NCBI RefSeq assembly: GCF_900107665.1
Contig: NZ_FNQT01000004.1
Location: 124,001 to 188,000 of the forward strand
Reading direction: 5' to 3'
Source of the DNA: Haloplanus vescus
GTDB taxonomy: Archaea > Halobacteriota > Halobacteria > Halobacteriales > Haloferacaceae
DNA: 64,000 nucleotides
Part shown: one piece after another, positions 44,601 through 52,512 of the stretch
Layout of the letters: each line of letters starts with the position of its first letter
Numbering within the stretch: position 1 is the stretch's first letter
The notes under the pieces: generated by a model
Told to the model about the DNA's origin: nothing
Databases searched by the model: none
Seen by the model: only the letters and a program-made list of their open reading frames with translations
Made by a program: the position numbers and the translations under genes

Positions 44601-45194
44601 ATCGGAGAATGAAAAGCGGCCTGTGTCTAAGAAATCCGACTGGGTCTCGGTGACTCCGAGACGGTCGACGAAAGAATCGGTATCGAGTAATCTTTCATAC
44701 ATCGAGAGAACCATTTGCGCACTCTTCGCCCGAGAGAACGTAGCCGAGAAATCCTCACCGTCCACGCTTGAGTGAATGCTGAATGCTTCACTCAGCTGTA
44801 AAATCGATTTTAGTCCGACTCCCTTCTCCCCGATCGAATCCCGTTCCTTTGCTTTGGCAGAACGTCCCAGAGATGTGACTGCCTCGAACACGTCATCGTC
44901 GTCTAAATGAAATGGCTCACCGGAGTTGGCAATTAGTAGTGATTCTGGCCCCACAATAACTGCGACTCGTCCATTGGTCTCTTCCTCACTCTCGACAATC
45001 GCGTCTCGAGCATTTTGAATTAGCTCCAGAATAGTGCGGTTGTCGTGTGCGGCAGACACGACTTGGTTCCCGTACCCAAGATCGCCTTCTCGATTCCAGG
45101 CGGTTCGGTTATTGAGCCCACTCAGAAGTTCGATGTATTCCTCGTGGCAGAGCTGAGATATACGACTGGTGACACCTGCCTGCGTGTCCATCAT
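38676..45194 (-). CDS. giant sacsin-like GHKL ATPase, probable defence protein
   Basis: 2172 residues. The N-terminus is a Hsp90/histidine-kinase-type ATP-binding domain as in sacsin: ILELIQNARDAIVE (N box, near residue 60), SLLIANSGEPF (G1-like) and GEKGVGLKSILQLSEAF (G2, near 125). The other roughly 2000 residues show no motif I can name; several segments are rich in Trp and charged residues. Proteins of this form occur sporadically in haloarchaea near restriction and defence genes. A TATA-like sequence lies at 45229-45235. Base composition is less GC-rich than the flanks. Confidence 0.82.
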   Translation of the reverse strand: MMDTQAGVTSRISQLCHEEYIELLSGLNNRTAWNREGDLGYGNQVVSAAHDNRTILELIQNARDAIVESEEETNGRVAVIVGPESLLIANSGEPFHLDDDDVFEAVTSLGRSAKAKERDSIGEKGVGLKSILQLSEAFSIHSSVDGEDFSATFSRAKSAQMVLSMYERLLDTDSFVDRLGVTETQSDFLDTGRFSFSDQSVVPDSIDIDELVDQLLNEPRQPPPTPVDILTDIPRISLFRYPFLQNDTQADSTPLQTHLIRDNVSSANLSKRVDPQLADWLDEYRGDFSTVVELEYLDDQWRDLLDHIESVLTTSDKEGAATFTNRRSSEPVDRAAFCERRRREFWEECTDISPETLILLEEIEELDLIQVTHDETGQLQIIDRHQVCIDQADQRSIDEHSNTTRRSVDYTVQTADGTSQTRQYRRYTRTYDEIVPNDDQDERDEIHLLFERPPESTDDWNPSPKPLYLHYPIEKATTPFPFVVHAPFRVEFDRQSLADDQQNLQILDRLPDLIADAGTDLARGDERGASRDGFRQWMPWMTMPLRGEPSSGSGTPLTESVQEAVTLLQDSPIVPTDDTDAQCPRDTLLDPERIRGFETLRRDAPEAPLPAETVIESGDTWSQRVSTLQGDTEHTFRQCARRLGLTEVLERLFDDDTGNARGCIDILCEYWGLSGSAVSSGRWAVPVERVEHAEAYFETICSILTSASEGDELDLDDDSDVKRAAGRLGEKRVPLIPAEAHQANDTDASNGVTHLVRARSRGDTRQGHGAQRSERIVFRRTGSSQTSESIISELPSPPTTLPVFVVPFRTEWIGPLESFNRDWGTRNLDSPAEFYRRVAAEAGGYSGERTSDSSVIGYLSTLYETVTRGQIAKWLHPIPNRNRRFDEVEATLTGAKTNKLPSDYDDYLERRYTQQVELPIGHQDGQDETLPAEQIVFGTEWVSEFEAAADILEGIDSSSDRFFDAGSHEESRATTFRRWAAVIEKASSVTPSETPTLAEPESDYWQRVFGSWSSSEGLQRVLRLDFLIHLGVQIGPRIDWRWVLPTRGDDDREAGTISVADAQNLARGEPLNEDDGFDVPDEVLDTYTDVMWRSDNHPAFTATHSTGCGNNWLECDEETWAANDSQEALMPVWWYFPDLPQISDGRAREKYRDAILLLWPDLAETVANSAWLCSNWHSFSESPDGAAIPSLGTVQLAQAELWPVDSQFEDEGGNDRLTVEDGTTASAEKLIFDDAEQVRGAAQYLPRVDSSKLEQRLAPTSGSEAVDISSALRILGIREIDNLTPPMAAQRLNWFIGQFAVEKTPGQNPFDISASWSARALSVPIDALMRRLASGQTLADRLDERPEIRRWIRRDIWRLGTTVRITEGRNSKALKIGAEAPAPGAPSIAQQPVIFTQPLSSFSRDRLVRDARPFVERPSDSTEVARLLGTESSADEEATTVTFGIIIESEPPSPRPVSGGEVESGTDRLDTLRETLRQRQQYLLAAYLEQATAPDLEEKHDQLSAVVENRIAIVARDDDDDTQRNSAQWEPADGAKDGGLHIALFEDAVKRVDGDAIPPYLTADGIVQVLEQFDLADTFENVLFKGESALETEYRSALEEVRAEINELRTQRLEVIHHTLQGLVSTIAPTVSLTEGDELTVNARVTLNELHRLEDDPAAVTKSTLLQSWLNTLTEKCGFDNEVAIECIRAAATDDEAVRHRITYQLDQSVNSIDIDALVKAGYRWQTLETWPSAKGTAPVESYSTTIQRFRRFWNAVGRYEDEGEATLERAAKDAREATPAPKPNRRVAQFVPHAETLPSDICEVRLGALPYLKSTPEPLEHLRGAVRKWGRTEWEDLKQSDVIYTDQTIEERMESLIEAATTPNGGDKAFETALAKFYGTTSDYATDEGRTREDLTNEWLQGRDESLDSLASQISADGSASGGGSPTIGDSSGGEYGQPNVGIDARGREGELICLNRAWQRFQAAPVSVRSSILDRLETWRGHDRWRLKSVDEIATSWTSSGAVEATSPADVLRTKNLAETSDTRMAFHALFDTSAERGPGFDLIDPFAAMPETESVVSWTPEWMYRVESKAVAAERMRSGRIKLTGNELRMALRPGPLSPDDANTDQVRAFRYIIRLVGFSTDWRSDNDRTVNLLDIDNVDEFVGIEREEREILEKLRGGSFYISFYTEG

Positions 45195-45474
45195 GAAGTA
45201 GGTTGTACATGATGCCGGTAGCTATTCTGATAAATGTACTCTTCGAGAGGCGTGTGCTCAAGGTACAGTTCTACGGTAGATGCCCTCCATCACTCGGGAA
45301 TTCGCTTAGGAAGTAATGATCCGACTAGTCCGACTATTGTAAACTAGTGAAACTAGCCTCCTAGCCTACTAGCGAAATAACGGCCTAGACGGCCTGAAAC
45401 GCCAATTCTACAGAAACTCTTTATGCCTGAACCCGATAGTGAGCGCTACGGTGTGAGAGGCCTGTTCGAATACT
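45195..45474. other. divergent intergenic region with CTAG cluster
   Basis: Separates the giant ATPase start from a rightward small gene. Six CTAG tetranucleotides fall between 45325 and 45388 (at 45325, 45344, 45353, 45361, 45369 and 45385), inside repeated AAACTAGTGAAACTAG and CCTAGCCTACTAG patterns. Confidence 0.6.
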
Positions 45475-45972
45475 ATGACCGACTACAAGAGAGCGAAAAT
45501 CCAGTTCCTCGAATGGCTGCAAGGACAAGGAGAGCACCGGGGATACAGCCCCGAGGTCAACTACGATGCGAAAGTTATCTTGGAACGTCCACGTCTACTA
45601 GCCCGGTCCCGAGCCTCTGTTGAGCAACGAAGATACCTGAATTTCAAAGTCAACGACGAGATTGAATACAAGAACGACGAGTTCGAGAAGGTGTACTCTA
45701 TCATCTTGGATCTGCACGACGGCAGTAACTGGGATGCAGAGCTGGATACGTTCTATCCGTTGCCTCTGAGATTAATCAACAATCTCGCTAACAAGGATAT
45801 CAACGAGGACCATCCGGTTACGATTGACTTGTCTCACCCTGGTGTGGAGCGTCAGAAGAACCGATTACAGACCCTGTTCCCGATCGAGGAAGAGGAAGAT
45901 CAGGAACCACCGGCGGAGCGAATCACCGACAACCGGACCAAGGAGCTCAATGACATCGCGAAGAATCTGTAA
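45475..45972 (+). CDS. small unknown gene beside the giant ATPase
   Basis: 165 residues. MTDYKRAKIQFLEWLQGQGE suggests a helical start; RRYLNFKVNDEIEYKNDEFE and FYPLPLRLINNLANKDINED are further landmarks, with an acidic C-terminus. Not recognised. Divergent from the ATPase gene across a CTAG-rich spacer, so it could be its regulator or partner. Confidence 0.6.
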   Translation: MTDYKRAKIQFLEWLQGQGEHRGYSPEVNYDAKVILERPRLLARSRASVEQRRYLNFKVNDEIEYKNDEFEKVYSIILDLHDGSNWDAELDTFYPLPLRLINNLANKDINEDHPVTIDLSHPGVERQKNRLQTLFPIEEEEDQEPPAERITDNRTKELNDIAKNL

Positions 45973-46095
45973 CACTATTTCTCCTGATTTGGAGGTCATT
46001 CACGTACGCTTTCGTGTGACCGATGCGCGCGCTGTATACACACGGCCTAAACAGACTATCAGCAACTGAGAATTTCACCGGGGATTGTGGTAAAT

Positions 46096-48108
46096 CTATT
46101 CACCGAACGAAAGAACCCGCCTTGCCTTGTCAAGAGGCGACTGTTCCTCCCGGCCTTCTTGACTCGGCTCCTGACCGAACCCGCGCTCTTTGAGTACGGC
46201 CTCCAGACGGTCGCGTTCGAAGCGGACGGTCGTGAGTTCCGTTCGGAGTTGGTCGACCTCCGTCTCTAATTCCTCGATTCGCTCTGATTTCCCCTCCAGT
46301 TTAGCTTCGAGACGTTCAACCTTCGCTGCCAACAGCCGGTTCTTTTCGCGAAGATGAGCTTGATCTAGGTCACCAGATCGCTCGTCGCTCGCAGAGGCAG
46401 TACTGGCTGGCTCCGATTCATCGCCAGCCGCGTTCTCATCAGGGGTAACTCGCTCTCGACCGTGTTTCAGCCCTGCTGTTTCGATGGCTTCCAGCGTCTC
46501 GTTGTATGTTTCGTAGCCGGGGAATCCCTCGTAGGTTCCATTCTCTCCCTCACGATCGACGAACGCGTCCTCGGGACAAACCTCGAGCGCGACAGCTGCT
46601 TTCCGAACGGCCCAGAAGGGCATCTGGTCGTAGGACCCGCCGTCGACACGGTCTGATCCAGCCTCCGGGATCCACACCGGGATGTCATAGCCGACGCTCC
46701 GGAGTTCGTCGACGGCAGCCCAGTAGTCTTCGCCATCCAGGTTCGCATCGGCGTCGGCAACGATCCCCGTCGCGAGCGCCATCAGTTTCGCCGGCCCACC
46801 CCCACCGTTCACCTTTGAATCGCCGAAGGTGTTGGCCTGCTCGTCGACGAAACAGGACTGACCACTCTCACTGTGGCGCCAGCACGGATCGAACTGCGGC
46901 CGCGGCTGGTTTGGATCCGTATCGTAGGCATCGCTCGCGTAGTGACGGGCAATCTCGGTGATATCGATGTTCTCGACAGCCTCGTAGACGTCCTCTTTGA
47001 ACGGCGAAATGGGCCGGCCTTCGAGGGTACCGTCGAGTTCTGCCAACCGCTCCTCACGTCGCTGGAGCGCCGCCTCACGTTGTCGCTGACGTTCACGTTC
47101 CCGCTCACGCTCCGCTTCGACCCACGCCTTCAGCGTTGCCCGCCACCCGTCGTGGTCCTCGTACAGATCCGGCCAGAGTGTCGCGACCAGCGAGTCGACA
47201 CAATCCGTGTGCTCGACTCGCGTGAGATCATCAGCCCAGCTGACCGCCTGCTCGATAAGGGTGTCATCGACGGTCTCGAACGGACGGAGCTCGTAGCGGA
47301 CGTCGTCGGTCGCGATGGGCGTGACGACGGCATCGTGATCGGCGTGGATCGAGAGTGGCGGCTTGTACTGGCGGTTCTTGTTGTTCACCCAGTCGGGCTG
47401 GATGACGTCGCCGGCGCCGTCGACGCGTTCGTTCACGCGGGCCTCTGCCTCCTGGAGCCATACGTTCGAGCGGTCGAGGAACTCGTCGTACACTCGTTCG
47501 AGCGCATCCGGATCCTCGCTGAAGTGGTCCGCAATCGGGAGCGTGGCCTCCGGTGCCCCGAAGACGTACGCGCCCCCAACGGAGTCCAACGCATACACCG
47601 CGTCCCGCGTGCCGTAGAGCGTCGCATACTCGTCGACGTAGGCGTCGAGCGTTCGCTCGACGAGCGCCTGTGTCTCGGCATTGAGGTCGCCTCGCTGGGG
47701 CTTGATGTCGTCGGCGAGGTCGATATCGCCCCAGGCGGGAACCGCCCGGAGGTCGGCATACCCGGGGGTCGGGGGCTCATCCTGCCAGACAGTCGTCTCC
47801 TCGGACTCGTCGTAGCGACAGGGTTCCCACTGCTGGAAGGCGGACGGTGTCTTGTAGGTGGTGACGGCGTAGAGCGTCCGTTCGAGGCGGTCGTGGATCT
47901 CGTCGTAGTCACGATCGAGGCGGGCAACCCGCCCGCGCTGCGGATACCCGGCCTTGATCGCCTCGACGTCGTCGTGGTCGCGTTTGATGTACCATCCGAC
48001 GAAGTCGTTCAGCCCGATGGTCGGGTAGTCCTTGACGGTCGCCAGTGCCTCGTAGACGGGGTTGGCACGACGGTAGTACTCGCGGATAGCTGATTCGGAG
48101 AGCGTCAT
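46096..48108 (-). CDS. primase-like protein of the transfer operon
   Basis: 670 residues. VPAWGDIDLADDIKP has the hDhD form of the catalytic motif of archaeo-eukaryotic primases, followed by YALDSVGGAYVFGAPEATLP, a possible second motif. A later segment (DPCWRHSESGQSCFVDEQA, then NTFGDSKVNGGGGPAKLMAL) resembles the zinc-containing C-terminal part of plasmid primases. The C-terminus is a long coiled coil. AGGAG lies 8 nt before the ATG. It is the last gene of the leftward transfer cluster, where a primase could convert transferred ssDNA to duplex; the role is inference. Confidence 0.62.
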   Translation of the reverse strand: MTLSESAIREYYRRANPVYEALATVKDYPTIGLNDFVGWYIKRDHDDVEAIKAGYPQRGRVARLDRDYDEIHDRLERTLYAVTTYKTPSAFQQWEPCRYDESEETTVWQDEPPTPGYADLRAVPAWGDIDLADDIKPQRGDLNAETQALVERTLDAYVDEYATLYGTRDAVYALDSVGGAYVFGAPEATLPIADHFSEDPDALERVYDEFLDRSNVWLQEAEARVNERVDGAGDVIQPDWVNNKNRQYKPPLSIHADHDAVVTPIATDDVRYELRPFETVDDTLIEQAVSWADDLTRVEHTDCVDSLVATLWPDLYEDHDGWRATLKAWVEAERERERERQRQREAALQRREERLAELDGTLEGRPISPFKEDVYEAVENIDITEIARHYASDAYDTDPNQPRPQFDPCWRHSESGQSCFVDEQANTFGDSKVNGGGGPAKLMALATGIVADADANLDGEDYWAAVDELRSVGYDIPVWIPEAGSDRVDGGSYDQMPFWAVRKAAVALEVCPEDAFVDREGENGTYEGFPGYETYNETLEAIETAGLKHGRERVTPDENAAGDESEPASTASASDERSGDLDQAHLREKNRLLAAKVERLEAKLEGKSERIEELETEVDQLRTELTTVRFERDRLEAVLKERGFGQEPSQEGREEQSPLDKARRVLSFGE

Positions 48109-48147
48109 CTCGTGTGCTCCTGCACCTCCTGACCGGGCGCGAAACGA

Positions 48148-51100
48148 CTACGCACTGGCATCGCTTGGTCCCTCCTGGTCGCCGGCGTCGGACAACTCGA
48201 TTCCGACGTAACACCGCCGCGTCTGGCCGTCCAACCACTTCTTGTCACGCTCGAACTGAGCGTGGTCGCGAAGCGTCTGTGTGAATCGGTTTTTCGGCTT
48301 CACCTCGTATCCCCCGGCCGCCGCATACTGCTCGTAGGCATCGTAGACCTCAGCAACCGCGACAACCCCGTCGTCGGATTCAGTGAGCCGGTCCTGGACG
48401 AATGCCTGAATGCCGTACGGGTCCACCTCGTTGTCTTCTTGCGCGTCGGAATCGATCGAGTCATCCGGGGGTTCCCCTGCTGGATGGAGCGTCCTGTCCT
48501 GGATCGCGTCCACGAGTGCCGGAACGGCGGTGGCCGTCTCCGTGTCTGGCGTGTAGATGTCGAGCGTCTGGTCGCTCTCGGTGGTCGCAATCGCATACGT
48601 GCGCTCCGTGTAGTCAGGGATCGGGAGGTCGGTACTGGGCACGAACGGGCGCTTGACAGGCACCCACTCCGCTTCGAATGCCTCGCGAGACTCGTAGGAC
48701 TCGGGGAGCTCTCCCGGCCTGAAGACGGTGTATGTCTCGCTATCGGCGTCGTAGCTGTACGTCGCAGGGAACTGGTCTTTCGACACGGCGTCGAAGGAGT
48801 CTATCCGTGCGTGCTGGTCCCCGGCACTATCCTCGAGGACGAACGCCCCATCCCGCTTGAACCAGCGGGTGTGGCGACTGCCGCCAGTGGCCGGTCGGAC
48901 GGCTGTCACCCCATCCGCGGCTCGCGCACCGCCGTTGAATGTGACGTTGTGGTTCATCGTATACAGCCGCGTCTCACCGGATGAAAGCTGATTTCGCGGC
49001 TCGCTGAGGATTTTCGCGAGCCGGTCGGCGACCTCGCCGGCTGGTTGATCGTTATGGTCTGCGACGACGAACAGCGGGATTCGCTCCTGTTCCTGAGCTT
49101 TCCGGAGGTTCGAGAGAACCTTCGCCGGGCGGACGTGCGTGGTGGTTTCGACTTCGACTTGGAGTTCCCAGTCGAGATCCGAATGCGTCGCGATGGCGTC
49201 GGGGCGGGACTCCCCGTTCTGATCGAGGACCTCCACAGAGAAGCCCGCCGCTGCGAGCGACTGCTCGACCGCTTCGAGGACTGTGTCGTGGTGCTCGCCC
49301 CCGCCGGTCGGTGACGTCGACGTGTCGGGCGTGGCTGCCTGCTCACCCTCGTCTGTGAGCCGACACTGCACCGACGATGCCCCGTCCGGGAGATCGACCT
49401 CGATGAGCGAGGACGCCTCCCGCACTTCTGGTAGTGTCTCGTAGCCCTGCGCCTCGATGGTGCCTTCCTCGATGCGCGAGAGCAGTTCCTCGTCGACGTC
49501 CTCGACGGACACCCAGCCGTTCGTCTCGCGGACCTCGTTCGACAGCTGGACGGCGCGGATCGCACGGGCCATCGCGACTTCCAACGGTAGGTCATCCGCG
49601 TTCTCCAGAGCGACGTCAGTCGCAGCGTCACGGCTCTCCACGGTCGTCCCGCCAGCCACCCCGTAATCCTCTCGGGTATGCTCGTGAACGGCCTCTAGGG
49701 CATCCTGGAATCGCTCTTCCTGCGCACCAGTCAGAGGCTGCTCGCTATCGGGATGACCGGGCGGAATCGGGAGGGGTTCGATACTGAATGGGTCGGGACC
49801 GGTTTCGCCGAACTCCGGACTCGGGAGCTGTGCGATCCACTCGCCACGCGGGAGGGAACTAATCCGATTCTTGAACTCGACGGGATCCATCGCCTCATGT
49901 GAGAGTGCCTCGGCGATGTCGGCGTCGACGGCGATCTTCCCGACGAGGGGACTGCCGATATTGTTCAGGACGTTCAGGTAGACCTCGCGGTTGCCGGCCT
50001 CCTTCATCTGCTCGGGGAACTGCGTCACGAGTTCGATGGACAGCCGGAACTCCCGCCCCTTTTCGAGCAGTGTCGTCAGCGTATCTGAGACGACGACCGA
50101 CGACGCCTCGTCGATGAGCAGGTTCGCCACGTAGTCGTCCGGCTTGCGGGCCAGCTCGTCGCCGTCGCGACGCTTGACAGCGTCATAGAGTTGCGTCAGA
50201 ATGACTCCGGTCATCACGCGGGCGGCTTCGTCGCGGAGATCGCCGAGGTCGAAGATGACTACCTTGTCCTCGTCGAGGAGGTCGCGGAAGTCGAACTGCG
50301 ACTGGGTATTGTTGAAGATCCGTCGGAGGTGGGCGTCCTGCGTGATGTAATCCATTCGGTTGCTGATGCCGCTCACGACGTTCGAGAACGTCGCCGGGTT
50401 CGAGCGCAGGTGTCGCTCCAGCTTCTCCGCGACTTGCGGGTCGCTGGCTCGCGGTGCATCTTCCGGTGTCGAATCTGGTGGCCCGGCGGCGTGAAACTGG
50501 GTCACCGCCTGCTCGAACTGGTCGTGGGTGAAGTAGTTCGTATCCTGCCGGAAGTGCCCGTTTTCGAGGCCGTACTCCTCGTCGTACATCGCCTTGATGA
50601 GGTACTTGATGAGCGTCGGCGAGGCGATGGCGTCCTCGTACCGCTCCGGCCCCATCACGAGTTTGATGAGCTCTTCGTAGTGGTCGGCCTTGTCCTGGAT
50701 CGCGTCGACGCGACGAACCCCATCTTCCAGCGCCGGCGTGATGTCGAAGAACGCGAACCCAGGTAGGATGTCGGGCACCGAGAAGTGGAGGACGTTCTCT
50801 TCGAGGTCCTCGGTGCCGAACCGCTTCCCGTGAGCCCGCATATAGTTCTCTGGGAGGTTCCCGCCCTTGGAGTCGATCAGGAACACGGGGCCCGTGGTCT
50901 GGTCGTACAGGGAGAGCGCGTCGTTGATCAGCGCGACCGATTTGCCGGCGCCGCTCTTCGCGAACCGGCCGACGTGGAACGGGAGGAGATGCGGGGGAAT
51001 CCGCATCGGCTCCGGCGTGGGCGTGCCGTCCTCCCCGAGACCGCGGCCGATCGCCATCCCGGAGTCCGTGAATGCATCCATGTGGTCCTGCGCCGGGAGT

Positions 51101-52512
51101 GGCAGGGGCGTCCGGCTCTCGGGTTCGGCGTCGGACCCCCGCCCGCCCTCGGTCGTAAGGCCAGTCGCCGGCGGAACGACCACGAAGTTCGCCAACTCAG
51201 CCGGCCCAAGGACGAGATCGGGGCGGGTTTTCCGCCAGTCGCTCTTTGTAGCCAACGTAGCGTTGAGTACCCGGTCGGCGTGCTTCTTGGCCCGCCGCCC
51301 CTTTCGAAGCCCACGGCGGATGCGCTTCGGTCGGAGCCGATAGTGCGGCCCGTTCAGGTGATCGAACACCGACCCGATATCGTCGAGACGATGGTCAACC
51401 CGCTCTCGTTGTCGGTCGGAAGCCACGAGCGAAAGTGCCCGCATATTCACCGTGAACGTGTGCTGTGGCTCCTTCTCGTCGATAGCCTCGACTCGCTCCC
51501 GCCCACCGATGTCGAGATACCGACGCTGTCGCCCGGTGTTCGACGGACTCTGTGGTTCGTTCTCCGTGTTTCCGAGGAGTTCTCCGAAGAACCAGTCGAC
51601 GACCCGGTCTTCGCCTTCACGGAGCTTCCGCTGGCGCTCTCGTGCCTCGTGCGTCCAGTTCGATTTCCGCTGAAAGAGTACTTGGAAGGCGATCGGGTGT
51701 TCGGCCCGGGTCAGCTGATCGATGAGTGACGCGAGCGGGGCCCGAGCGTGATCGTCATCGTCGTCTTCCGTATTCGTGAATTGGGGGAGTGTCGTCATCC
51801 AGTCTTCCCGCCGGGTAGCCTGCCCGTGCCAACTGATTCCCAGTGGGGTCGTCTCATCGACGGTCGGTTGCGTATGGGCCGGCTGGTGATCGGCATCGAG
51901 TTCGGAGTCGGACGGACCAGCCGCTGTGGACTCGTCACTTGAATCGGCCTCGAACAGATCCACGTCTTCGTCCTGCGACGTAGAGCTCTCCGACAGCACA
52001 CTTCCGCCATCACCGACCGGTTCCTGCCCCGTCGAACCGAAGAGAGTCACGGGCTCTGAATCCGAATTTGGGTCTCCGGGGGATTCCTCAGGTGTCCTGG
52101 GATTCATTCCGTGGCTATCGTCTCTCCCGGTACTGTGGTCCTGAGATGGGTCTGCTGTCGATGGGAGTAGCTTCGTTTCCAAGTCAAGGGTGACCCGCTC
52201 GAACGTGACGGTCGGAGGATACAGCGTCCGGAGGCGTTCCTCGAAGGCATCTAATCGGCGGTCGGCCCCGTAATAGAACTCGACCGGCTCGTCTGCCCCC
52301 TCACTCACTGCGAGGAACTCGAACACCGGTGGCGGATCGCTGAAGGGACCGATACTTGCGAGAAATCCGTCTTTGCCAGCGTCAAGGCCGTGGAGGCCGG
52401 CCAGCTGGCGGACTACGGTCTCCGGCGCGAGATCGCTCCGGGAGGGAGTGATCCGGATGTACTCGTCGCCGTTAGCCACTGCCGGGCGTTCTGACGGGGT
52501 CAGCTCAGTCAT
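48148..52512 (-). CDS. VirD4/TraG-like coupling ATPase
   Basis: 1454 residues. Walker A HVGRFAKSGAGKSVAL (near residue 520), VFLIDSKGGNLPENYM, VVIFDLGDLRDEAARV and Walker B NLLIDEASSV (near 800) place it with HerA/VirD4-type DNA-pumping ATPases. Large N- and C-terminal extensions of unknown fold surround the motor; the region after about 1100 contains LEAVEQSLAAAGFSVEVLDQ with LDWELQVEVETT, which could be a nuclease-like fold. The start at 52512 overlaps the VirB4 stop by 8 bp, so translation is coupled. It should feed DNA to the secretion channel. Confidence 0.85.
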   Translation of the reverse strand: MTELTPSERPAVANGDEYIRITPSRSDLAPETVVRQLAGLHGLDAGKDGFLASIGPFSDPPPVFEFLAVSEGADEPVEFYYGADRRLDAFEERLRTLYPPTVTFERVTLDLETKLLPSTADPSQDHSTGRDDSHGMNPRTPEESPGDPNSDSEPVTLFGSTGQEPVGDGGSVLSESSTSQDEDVDLFEADSSDESTAAGPSDSELDADHQPAHTQPTVDETTPLGISWHGQATRREDWMTTLPQFTNTEDDDDDHARAPLASLIDQLTRAEHPIAFQVLFQRKSNWTHEARERQRKLREGEDRVVDWFFGELLGNTENEPQSPSNTGRQRRYLDIGGRERVEAIDEKEPQHTFTVNMRALSLVASDRQRERVDHRLDDIGSVFDHLNGPHYRLRPKRIRRGLRKGRRAKKHADRVLNATLATKSDWRKTRPDLVLGPAELANFVVVPPATGLTTEGGRGSDAEPESRTPLPLPAQDHMDAFTDSGMAIGRGLGEDGTPTPEPMRIPPHLLPFHVGRFAKSGAGKSVALINDALSLYDQTTGPVFLIDSKGGNLPENYMRAHGKRFGTEDLEENVLHFSVPDILPGFAFFDITPALEDGVRRVDAIQDKADHYEELIKLVMGPERYEDAIASPTLIKYLIKAMYDEEYGLENGHFRQDTNYFTHDQFEQAVTQFHAAGPPDSTPEDAPRASDPQVAEKLERHLRSNPATFSNVVSGISNRMDYITQDAHLRRIFNNTQSQFDFRDLLDEDKVVIFDLGDLRDEAARVMTGVILTQLYDAVKRRDGDELARKPDDYVANLLIDEASSVVVSDTLTTLLEKGREFRLSIELVTQFPEQMKEAGNREVYLNVLNNIGSPLVGKIAVDADIAEALSHEAMDPVEFKNRISSLPRGEWIAQLPSPEFGETGPDPFSIEPLPIPPGHPDSEQPLTGAQEERFQDALEAVHEHTREDYGVAGGTTVESRDAATDVALENADDLPLEVAMARAIRAVQLSNEVRETNGWVSVEDVDEELLSRIEEGTIEAQGYETLPEVREASSLIEVDLPDGASSVQCRLTDEGEQAATPDTSTSPTGGGEHHDTVLEAVEQSLAAAGFSVEVLDQNGESRPDAIATHSDLDWELQVEVETTTHVRPAKVLSNLRKAQEQERIPLFVVADHNDQPAGEVADRLAKILSEPRNQLSSGETRLYTMNHNVTFNGGARAADGVTAVRPATGGSRHTRWFKRDGAFVLEDSAGDQHARIDSFDAVSKDQFPATYSYDADSETYTVFRPGELPESYESREAFEAEWVPVKRPFVPSTDLPIPDYTERTYAIATTESDQTLDIYTPDTETATAVPALVDAIQDRTLHPAGEPPDDSIDSDAQEDNEVDPYGIQAFVQDRLTESDDGVVAVAEVYDAYEQYAAAGGYEVKPKNRFTQTLRDHAQFERDKKWLDGQTRRCYVGIELSDAGDQEGPSDASA

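Noticed and set aside
45423-45623. Alternative 66-codon frame upstream of the small gene
   Set aside because: Overlaps the better frame starting at 45475, which has acidic haloarchaeal composition and is longer.
46873-48093. Long rightward frame (406 codons)
   Set aside because: It is antisense to the primase-like gene, with hydrophobic/valine-arginine composition typical of GC-rich shadow frames. The leftward protein has motifs and a ribosome site.
50785-51729. Long rightward frame (314 codons)
   Set aside because: Antisense to the VirD4-like ATPase, which carries Walker motifs in the leftward frame.
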